From the NCBI GenBank assembly GCA_030740295.1, contig JASLXP010001148.1, forward strand, positions 1 to 11,010: 11,010 nucleotides of DNA, read 5' to 3'. The stretch comes from Planctomycetota bacterium (GTDB taxonomy: Bacteria > Planctomycetota > PUPC01 > JACPCR01). How positions within the stretch are numbered: the first letter of the stretch is position 1; each line of letters starts with the position of its first letter. Both the position numbers and the translations under genes were made by a program. The notes beneath the pieces were generated by a model. It was not told the origin of the DNA, ran no database searches, and saw only the letters and a list, made by a program, of their open reading frames with translations. This document shows, piece after piece, positions 1 through 5,773 of the stretch.

Positions 1-2301
1 CTCGGCGTGGTTGTAGCGCTTTCAGACACTTCCAAAGGCGGAGGATCGGCGGGATTCCATCTGGGAATCAAGAGCGAGTTGGGTGACTACCGCAGCAGCC
101 TGCTCCGCGGAGCGAACCGCGGCATCAAGGCCGGAATCACCACTGGCGGCGCCCTCTTCATCGGCAACCCTCCGTCAAAGGCCGGTGACGAATCCGGTCA
201 CTTAAAAGAGGGAGTTCGGCTGCGGCTTCTTCTGCAGCCGGAGGGCGAACTGTACTCGGTCAAATTCTCAGCCGCGACGCTTGACGGCAAAGGAATAAGC
301 ACTGTTGCAGGCAGAGCCAGGGCCGACCAACTCGATGGGAATATTGCACTCGTAAACAATTTCGGCCCGGCCAGGCAACCGCGGCGCAAAAGGGGCCAAC
401 CCGCGCCGCCGAGACTTCCCACGCGCGCGCTCTTTACGTTCACCGATTGGAAGCTGTCCGGCACGAAACTCGTCGCTCACGAAGACCATGCGTGGGGGCC
501 GATTCTTTATGCCATGCATTCGTTGAGCCGGAACGTGATGAAGATGACAGCACAGATGCCGCCCGTCGGTGCGAAGGAAGAACAGCAGGTCAAGCTTCAA
601 ACCAGGAATGGTGAGGAGTGGAATGAAACAGCCAAAGCTGACATCGATGCACTCTCGCGGACCGCAACCTTCAAAATCACGAATTGGGACAGCACCCGCG
701 ATACGCCGTATCGGCTTGTTTACACGATGGTCACCCGTGGCGGCGCAAAAACCGACCATGCATTTGAAGGCACAGTTCGAAAAGATCCGGTTGAAAAGGA
801 AAAGGTGGTCGTGGCCGGCTTCACAGGGAATACCGATCCCGCCTTCCCTAATGAGCACCTCGCCCGCAACGTCGCCATCCACGATCCGGACGTTCTGCTT
901 TTTACAGGCGACCAGATATACGAGGGTGTCGGCGGGTTTGGAATCCATCGCAGCCCGGTGGATGTCGCAGTGCTCAATTATCTGAGGAAAGTCTATCTCT
1001 GGGGCTGGGCGTTCCGTGACGTGATGCGGGATCGTGTCACGCTGGCGCTGGCGGACGATCACGACGTTTACCAGGGCAACATCTGGGGTCAGGGCGGCCG
1101 CGGCGTTGCATCCATGCGCGACCATGCGAAGGGTGGCTATGCGATGCATCCTGATTTCGTTAACGCGGTTCAGCGGACCCTGAGCAGCCACCACCCAGAC
1201 CCGTTCGATGCGACCCCTGTCGAACAGGGCATCGGAGTCTACTACGGTGACATGGTGTACGGCCGCATCAGTTTTGCGGTCATTGAGGACCGCAAGTTCA
1301 AATCCGGACCGAACGGAAAAGTCAACACCTGGAAGGGACGGCCGGATCACATCAGGGACCCGAAGTTCGACCCGAAAAGCATCGACAAACCAGGGCTCGT
1401 GCTGCTCGGCGACCGGCAGCTCAGATTTCTCAAGCACTGGTCTGCCGATTGGCGCGGAGCAGATATGAAAGTGGTCTGTTCGCAGACCATCTTCTGCAAC
1501 CTCGCTAACTACCATGGCGGGGGACAGACGTTTATCGTCGCTGATCTCGATTCCAACGGTTGGCCTCAGACCGGCCGCAACAAGGCCCTCCTCGAGATGC
1601 GGAAAGGGTTTGCATTCCATTACGCGGGCGATCAGCATCTGGCATCGATCGTCCATCACGGAGTCGATACATGGAACGACGCGGGCTACTCGTTCTGTGT
1701 TCCATCCATCGCCGCCGGCTATCCTCGGGCCTGGCGGCCGGACAAGGAGGGCAGGAAGGCCCAGAACCGTCCCCCGGGCAATCTGCCGAACACCGGCGAA
1801 TATCTCGACGGCCTCCGCAATCGCGTTACCGTCTACGCGGTCGGCAATCCTGAAAAAGTCAAACGCAGGCCAGTCCTCGAGCTGCTCCACGACAAAGCAT
1901 CCGGTTACGGTCTGGTCCGTTTCGACAAGAAGAATCGCAAGATCGAAATTGAATGCTGGCGTTTACTCATTGACGCGTCCGAGCCCAAACCGGGCGACCA
2001 GTTCCCCGGCTGGCCCAAGACCATCGATATGCAGGACAACTATGGCCGGGCTCCTGCCGCCTGGCTGCCAACCATCGAAGTGCAGGGCATGAAAGATCCG
2101 GTCATCCAGATCATCAACGAGGCCGATGGCGAAATCGTTTACACGCTGCGAATCAAGGGCGCTTCATTCCGGCCGAAGGTTTTCAAAGCCGGCAAATACA
2201 CCGTCAAGGTTGGCGACCAGGACAATAACAATATGAAGACATTCAAGGGCGTGTCCTCGCATGAAAGCGGCCAGACCGGAAAGCTGCAGGTGAAGTTCTG
2301 A
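1..2301 (+). CDS. PhoD-like metallophosphatase (5' end probably outside the window)
   Basis: Predicted phosphatase or phosphodiesterase of the PhoD-like, calcineurin-type metallophosphoesterase group. The frame is open to the first base. A GTG at position 7 is the first possible start, but it has no visible ribosome binding site and no signal peptide follows, so the true start probably lies upstream. Counting from that GTG, residues 1-260 are mostly beta-rich, and part of this looks like a LamG/concanavalin-like carbohydrate-binding fold. The catalytic core begins with VVVAGFTGN near 267. It carries GDQIYE (301-306), DDHDVYQGN (350-358) and a late GDQH (541-544), which together match the metal-binding Asp/Asn/His set of the family. 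Residues around 690-764 form a beta-sandwich-like tail. At over 760 residues it is longer than simple PhoD enzymes because of these extensions. The substrate cannot be told. The oxidoreductase follows on the same strand. Family assignment is fairly firm; the specific function is not. Confidence 0.85.
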   Translation, partial: LGVVVALSDTSKGGGSAGFHLGIKSELGDYRSSLLRGANRGIKAGITTGGALFIGNPPSKAGDESGHLKEGVRLRLLLQPEGELYSVKFSAATLDGKGISTVAGRARADQLDGNIALVNNFGPARQPRRKRGQPAPPRLPTRALFTFTDWKLSGTKLVAHEDHAWGPILYAMHSLSRNVMKMTAQMPPVGAKEEQQVKLQTRNGEEWNETAKADIDALSRTATFKITNWDSTRDTPYRLVYTMVTRGGAKTDHAFEGTVRKDPVEKEKVVVAGFTGNTDPAFPNEHLARNVAIHDPDVLLFTGDQIYEGVGGFGIHRSPVDVAVLNYLRKVYLWGWAFRDVMRDRVTLALADDHDVYQGNIWGQGGRGVASMRDHAKGGYAMHPDFVNAVQRTLSSHHPDPFDATPVEQGIGVYYGDMVYGRISFAVIEDRKFKSGPNGKVNTWKGRPDHIRDPKFDPKSIDKPGLVLLGDRQLRFLKHWSADWRGADMKVVCSQTIFCNLANYHGGGQTFIVADLDSNGWPQTGRNKALLEMRKGFAFHYAGDQHLASIVHHGVDTWNDAGYSFCVPSIAAGYPRAWRPDKEGRKAQNRPPGNLPNTGEYLDGLRNRVTVYAVGNPEKVKRRPVLELLHDKASGYGLVRFDKKNRKIEIECWRLLIDASEPKPGDQFPGWPKTIDMQDNYGRAPAAWLPTIEVQGMKDPVIQIINEADGEIVYTLRIKGASFRPKVFKAGKYTVKVGDQDNNNMKTFKGVSSHESGQTGKLQVKF

Positions 2302-2446
2302 GGATCGATGATTGAGTCCCGCGAGCAGCGCGTCGTTGGAAGGCCTTTCACCCGATAACCTTGTTCCTTTCAGCCAGAGGCATTATTCTCCGGCGAGAGG
2401 GCTCATGGAAGACGGCCTCACCTTTGAGATCCCACGAGAAAAAAAC

Positions 2447-3397
2447 ATGTTGAGAGCAGGTTTCATTGGCGCCGGCTCACGCAGCCAGGGCGCGCATTAC
2501 CCGAGTGTCGAACGCCTCGAAAATGTTGAGATGGTTGCTGTTTGCGAGATGGATGAACGGCGGCTCGACCAAGTGGTTGAAAAGTATGGCTTCGAGCAAA
2601 GCTTCACCGACCACCGCCAACTGCTCGACACGGTGGAGCTGGATGTGATCTATTGCGTGATGAATGAGAAATGGCTATTGCAGCCCGCGCTCGATTGCCT
2701 GAATGCCGGCAAACATATCTTCATTGAAAAACCGCCCGGCGCGAACAGTGATGAGACGCAACAGCTTCTCGATGCCGCGGTCGCGAACAATGTCTATGCG
2801 ATGGTCGGTCTGCAGCGGCGTTTCACTGCAGTCAACGTTGAAGCCAAGCGACGGGTGGATGCCACGGGCCAGGTCTCGCTGGCGAAGGGAATCTTCAACA
2901 AACAGATCCTGGGCGGTGATGGGAAGGAATTCACTACCACGCTCTGGAATGACGTTGTCCACATTGTCGACCTCGTCAGATACCTGGCGGGCGGCGAACC
3001 GACGGAGGTCACTGCTTACCAGGACAAATTCGGCAGCGAATCCCGGAACTGCTACACCGCGTTGATTCGATTCGATAACAATGCGACTGGAATCGTGGAA
3101 GGCAACCGCGCCTCTGGCGGCCGCATCATCCGCAGCGAGCTGCACGGCGTTGGTGTCGGATGCTATATGAAAATTCCGGAAGAGATCGAAATCCTCGAGG
3201 ACAACCAGACGACCATTCTCGGCGGTTGGGAGATTGATGGTGTCGATAAGGACGACGTACCGGCATACGAAGGCGTCCTGACTATGCATCAGCATTTTGT
3301 CGAGTGCATCAAACAGGGTGAAGTGCCGCTGACCGACCTGCGCGACGTTATCCACAGCGTCCGGCTGGTCGACCAGATAGAAGGAAGTATGGAATGA
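2447..3397 (+). CDS. Gfo/Idh/MocA-family NAD(P)-dependent oxidoreductase
   Basis: Predicted cytoplasmic sugar, inositol or amino-sugar dehydrogenase. The 316-residue product opens with a Rossmann dinucleotide motif (MLRAGFIGAGSRSQG). It has the family signature IEKPPG with the catalytic-type Lys at 95, and LWNDVVHIVDLVRYL around 166-180 with His172. In the usual family pattern an Asp sits four residues before that His; here the position is Asn168, with Asp169 next to it. I chose the ATG at 2447 because homologous proteins start just before the Rossmann strand. Its ribosome binding site is weak (GAG eight bases upstream). The frame stays open upstream: an ATG at 2405 has GAGAGG four bases before it, and a TTG at 2312 has AGGA overlapping the stop of the phosphatase gene. 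The extra 45 residues do not look like family sequence. Co-transcription with the phosphatase is likely. Members of this family are highly expanded in Planctomycetes-like genomes; substrate unknown. Confidence 0.88.
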   Translation: MLRAGFIGAGSRSQGAHYPSVERLENVEMVAVCEMDERRLDQVVEKYGFEQSFTDHRQLLDTVELDVIYCVMNEKWLLQPALDCLNAGKHIFIEKPPGANSDETQQLLDAAVANNVYAMVGLQRRFTAVNVEAKRRVDATGQVSLAKGIFNKQILGGDGKEFTTTLWNDVVHIVDLVRYLAGGEPTEVTAYQDKFGSESRNCYTALIRFDNNATGIVEGNRASGGRIIRSELHGVGVGCYMKIPEEIEILEDNQTTILGGWEIDGVDKDDVPAYEGVLTMHQHFVECIKQGEVPLTDLRDVIHSVRLVDQIEGSME

Positions 3398-3662
3398 GCC
3401 TGCCTCTCTCAAATAAGAGTTCATGATTCGGCATCAAGAGAAATTGAATCTCTCCTGCCTCAGCACGAAAGGAGTTGGAGTAACGCCTTTCGGCGGGCCC
3501 TTTGAGCGGATGGCGAGTCCAGTCCCGGCCCGTGCACTCTCATTTGAATGGATCGGCTCTATTGCCCTTGCCTCACTTGGGGCTGTTGCCCCCGGGTTGC
3601 GGCGGCCGAGCGCCTCAGCCCCTCTCCCACTAAAGACCGCGTCAGGACTGCGCAAAGGGCAA
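3398..3662. other. convergent intergenic region with no convincing gene
   Basis: This stretch lies between two converging genes, where terminators are expected. I see no hairpin followed by a clean T run. Open frames cross it on both strands (about 95 and 73 codons), but they have no ribosome binding site, no recognisable domain and Pro/Ala/Gly-rich shadow-like composition. A short stem AGAGA/TCTCT (3437-3441 and 3449-3453) and a larger nested structure at 3579-3622 are present. The region may be a dispersed intergenic repeat; that is a guess from its look. Confidence 0.5.
3579..3622. repeat. nested inverted repeat, possible structured RNA end or terminator
   Basis: The outer arms GGGGCTG (3579-3585) and CAGCCCC (3616-3622) are a perfect 7-bp inverted repeat. 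Inside them, GGCG (3601-3604) pairs with CGCC (3611-3614) around a six-base loop. No T run follows on either strand, so a classical Rho-independent terminator is not shown. It sits 40-80 bases beyond the stop of the minus-strand operon and could fold at the 3' end of that mRNA. Confidence 0.35.
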
Positions 3663-5357
3663 CTACTTGGACCAGTCGCCTGGCCGCCATTTCCAATCGC
3701 TGGAGCTTAAGAGGAATCCGTCCTCGGCTGCGGGCGGTTTGGCCAGATCGACCGCCAACCCGGCTTCCGGGACACTCCAGGAGCTATCTTCGACCACGAT
3801 GGATGCCGGCCCCGCTTCGGTGCTGCCCTCGACAATCTGCAGGAACAGTCCCATCGTGCATGGGCCGTGCGCGATGAAGTCCAGATGCAGTTGGTCAGCC
3901 GCCGGGTCATGCCAGAAGTAAGCCGCGGCGGCCGGTGGCTCATCATCCGTTGAGACGAACCTGGGTTGGAACTCCAGGGACAGCTCCTGGCCTTCAGTGT
4001 CCTTCAATTCAATGTTTAATAATGAATCGTTTTCCACCTTGAGCGGCTGGCTCGATTGCCACTGTTTTCCATTCACATTCGCCGACAAGACGTTTTCCAG
4101 GTGGCCGAGATAGCCCCGAATCCAGACGTGAGGCGATCCGCCGAATTCCGGCACGCTTTCGACCGGCCAGACAGCGAGCAGTCTCAGGCCGTCCTGAACC
4201 GCGTATTGCGTTTGGCTCGTGTCCACTTCCTGCTTGAAGAAGATGCCTGGCTGGCCTTCGACTGGCAGCGCTGCGTGAATGATGGCTTCCTGTCTGCCAT
4301 AGGTTGGGCCGCTCCTGGAACTCATTGAGAATCTTCCAGCTAGCAGGCACGTTCGCCGGATGCCGTTAGCTGGGAAGTATCCCTTGACCAGGCGTTGAGG
4401 GTTGTCATCGAGCGCCATCGCTTTCTGCTCTTCGGACATCTCGTACGGATTCAGCGCAACGAATCCGGTCGCGGCATGGCCAAATGGAATCGGCGGCCCG
4501 CCTACCTGCTGATACATGAGCTGCCGCACCAGGCTGAAGCCGAGCCTGTCGAGATGAGAAGCGCGGGACTGCGCTCCGGTAAGCTGCCAGGTGGGTCCGT
4601 GCCAGTGGAGCACGAGATCCTGGTAGGCGCTATCGAGCACTTTCAAAACCTGCTGGCGAAGCTCCTCGTTCGGAGCGAACAAGAGCATCCGTCCGAGGGG
4701 ACCCAGAGCAACCGCGGAATAGGCCGGGCTGTTGTATTCGAGGATGCCTGTCTGATCGGTTTCACGAAACCATTCGTCCCATCGCTCCACCGCCGTCGCC
4801 ACCTGGCTGGAGTCATCGAGCGCGGCTGCGATGGTCAGCCGTGAGAGAATATTGAGGACGAAGATGTTTGTATAACGCCAGGGCGCAGGATGCCGTTCGA
4901 GCCCTTCCACGGCCAACCGGAGCGAATCGGCCAGCCGCCCTTGCACATCGTCGTCGAGCAGGTCTTGATGATGGGCGAGCACCTGCCCAATCTCCGGCAC
5001 AATGAAAGAGACACCATTCTTGTCTTCGACGGTCTCCCAGTGCGGATACCAGCGATAGTTTCCGTAGCCGGGGTCGTTCGGATCTGTCACCTGGTGATCG
5101 ACGATCCTGCCGATGATCCGATTCAGTCGATGCCGTTCTTCATCATCGCCTTCGCCTCTGCTCAGAAGGAAAGCAAGGGCATTGCAGTACCAGGGCGAGC
5201 TCTGCGCCACGTCGTAGCCGCGCCGGTGCTTGTTCTCTGGCGGGAGCGCCAGCCGGCAGACGAGCCCCATATCTTTGTGGTAGAGCTCGTCACCCAGGGA
5301 CTTGGTGAGGAGCATCAACTCGTGAGTGCGCTGTCGAAAGCCTTCGGTGGTGTTCAT
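3663..5357 (-). CDS. uncharacterised protein, probable alpha/alpha-toroid carbohydrate-active enzyme
   Basis: I do not recognise a named family. The 564-residue product has no signal peptide or membrane segment. Residues ~1-330 are helix-rich with aromatic and polar clusters typical of alpha/alpha-toroid glycosidases and lyases: NYRWYPHWE (100-108), GILEYNSPAYSAV (204-216) and HWHGPTWQLTGAQSR (251-265). Residues ~340-564 are beta-rich. Toroid plus beta-sandwich is the layout of heparinase II/III-like and related polysaccharide lyases, so a glycoside hydrolase or lyase is the best guess. The conserved-looking Glu207/Tyr208/Asn209 and His251/His253/Arg265 are candidate active-site residues. The start at 5357 is chosen because GGAGG (5365-5369) sits seven bases upstream; the frame could extend 13 codons further to 5396. 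It is the last gene of the porin/mannosidase operon, which supports a role in glycan breakdown. Its ATG overlaps the stop of the PIN-toxin stump as ATGA. Confidence 0.82.
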   Translation of the reverse strand: MNTTEGFRQRTHELMLLTKSLGDELYHKDMGLVCRLALPPENKHRRGYDVAQSSPWYCNALAFLLSRGEGDDEERHRLNRIIGRIVDHQVTDPNDPGYGNYRWYPHWETVEDKNGVSFIVPEIGQVLAHHQDLLDDDVQGRLADSLRLAVEGLERHPAPWRYTNIFVLNILSRLTIAAALDDSSQVATAVERWDEWFRETDQTGILEYNSPAYSAVALGPLGRMLLFAPNEELRQQVLKVLDSAYQDLVLHWHGPTWQLTGAQSRASHLDRLGFSLVRQLMYQQVGGPPIPFGHAATGFVALNPYEMSEEQKAMALDDNPQRLVKGYFPANGIRRTCLLAGRFSMSSRSGPTYGRQEAIIHAALPVEGQPGIFFKQEVDTSQTQYAVQDGLRLLAVWPVESVPEFGGSPHVWIRGYLGHLENVLSANVNGKQWQSSQPLKVENDSLLNIELKDTEGQELSLEFQPRFVSTDDEPPAAAAYFWHDPAADQLHLDFIAHGPCTMGLFLQIVEGSTEAGPASIVVEDSSWSVPEAGLAVDLAKPPAAEDGFLLSSSDWKWRPGDWSK

Positions 5358-5359
5358 CT
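5349..5359 (-). repeat. 11-bp direct repeat, copy at the start of the 564-aa gene
   Basis: The minus strand reads AGATGAACACC. It includes the ATG of the 564-aa gene (Met-Asn-Thr) and the TGA of the PIN stump. It is identical to the copy at 5763-5773, exactly 414 bp away. Confidence 0.75.
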
Positions 5360-5440
5360 CGCTGCCTCCAAAACTCGTCGGGGCGGCCCGTGCCACAGAA
5401 GCCCTGAGACAACTATATTCGTGTCAGCCACTACTCGCAT
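5354..5440 (-). pseudogene. N-terminal stump of a PIN-domain toxin (COG1569/TIGR00305-like)
   Basis: A 28-codon frame starts at the ATG at 5440 and overlaps the last 17 bases of the antitoxin gene, as is usual for toxin genes of such pairs. It reads MRVVADTNIVVSGLLW followed by HGPPRRVLEAAR and a stop. This is the canonical first strand, first catalytic Asp (Asp6 in the DTN motif) and first helix of a PIN-domain ribonuclease. Complete family members run to about 130-150 residues and need three or four acidic residues across the fold, so about four fifths of the protein and the rest of the active site are missing. The terminating TGA lies in the 11-bp repeat and shares ATGA with the start of the 564-aa gene. 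No remaining PIN sequence is visible in this window. Inactive toxin is the natural reading; the stump may still be translated. Confidence 0.8.
5365..5369 (-). promoter_or_regulatory. strong ribosome binding site of the 564-aa gene, inside the PIN stump
   Basis: The minus strand reads GGAGG followed by seven bases and then the ATG at 5357. These bases are also codons 24-26 (Leu-Glu-Ala) of the truncated toxin frame. The site lies inside the segment bounded by the 11-bp direct repeats, so it seems to have been brought in with the insertion. It also decides the start over the in-frame ATG at 5396. Confidence 0.7.
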
Positions 5441-5678
5441 TGGACTGCTGCCGCGCCTTTCGAGCTGCCTTGATTTCAGCTTCGACTTCGGCCTCTGTCA
5501 TGGGGTGGGATTCCTGTGCGGCGAGGCGATCCGTTGCCTCGAAAAGGTGATCGATCCGGCGCCGCTGGATTTCGTCCCGAAGCAGGCTTTCAATGGCCTC
5601 CGGACTCAAAAGGCCGGAAGCCTCGGCCTCGCTGACCAAGCTATCTGGAAGACTCAGTTTGACCTCGACGGAAGACAT
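5424..5678 (-). CDS. antitoxin partner of PIN-domain toxin (orphaned)
   Basis: The 84-residue product begins MSSVEVKLSLPDSLVSEAEA, continues with an LLSPEAIESLLRDEIQRRR helix pair, and ends in a charged TEAEVEAEIKAARKARQQ tail. This is the usual pattern of small antitoxins encoded just before COG1569-type PIN toxins: an N-terminal beta strand and helices for DNA binding, and a C-terminal helix that wraps the toxin. The ATG at 5678 fits that pattern and has AGAGAG nine bases upstream. The frame continues upstream to an ATG at 5771 that overlaps the mannosidase stop (ATGA) and would add 31 residues unlike the family; I take those as a by-product of the insertion. A TACAAT box (5721-5726, minus strand) could be the -10 of the cassette's own promoter, but no good -35 partner is seen. 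Its toxin is truncated, so it is an orphan antitoxin that may act only as a local DNA-binding regulator. Confidence 0.78.
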   Translation of the reverse strand: MSSVEVKLSLPDSLVSEAEASGLLSPEAIESLLRDEIQRRRIDHLFEATDRLAAQESHPMTEAEVEAEIKAARKARQQSNASSG

Positions 5679-5762
5679 ATCCTCGAACTCTCTGAAGGTT
5701 GTTGTCCTGAAAGCAGACCAATTGTAGTCCATCACCAGCGCAAAGCACACAGCTCTTGGGCC

Positions 5763-5773
5763 GGTGTTCATCT
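5763..5773 (-). repeat. 11-bp direct repeat, copy at the mannosidase stop
   Basis: The minus strand reads AGATGAACACC. It includes the TGA of the mannosidase and an ATG in the same phase to it as the ATG of the 564-aa gene is to the PIN-stump stop. Bases on either side of the two copies differ. Confidence 0.75.

Larger units (their letters stand above)
5349..5773 (-). mobile_element. putative inserted toxin-antitoxin fragment bounded by 11-bp direct repeats
   Basis: The 403 bases from 5360 to 5762 lie between two identical 11-bp sequences. They contain the antitoxin gene and the 28-codon toxin stump. The right-hand copy sits on the mannosidase stop and the left-hand copy on the start of the 564-aa gene. 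Collapsing the copies into one restores a single ATGA overlap between those genes. No terminal inverted repeats and no transposase are seen, so the mechanism is open: a duplication made at insertion, or illegitimate recombination across a short homology. The segment is called mobile only in the sense that it looks acquired. Confidence 0.55.

Noticed and set aside
268..1890. 540-codon open frame on the minus strand opposite the PhoD-like gene
   Set aside because: It lies entirely antisense to a gene with clear metallophosphatase motifs, has no domain of its own, and is explained by GC-rich third positions on the coding strand.
2312..2446. TTG start giving a 45-residue N-terminal extension of the oxidoreductase
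   Set aside because: An AGGA lies before it, but the extra residues do not resemble the family, whose members begin at the Rossmann motif; kept only as an alternative.
3423..3710. 95-codon plus-strand frame in the convergent spacer
   Set aside because: No ribosome binding site, no domain, low-complexity composition, and it runs into the 3' end of the 564-aa gene on the other strand.
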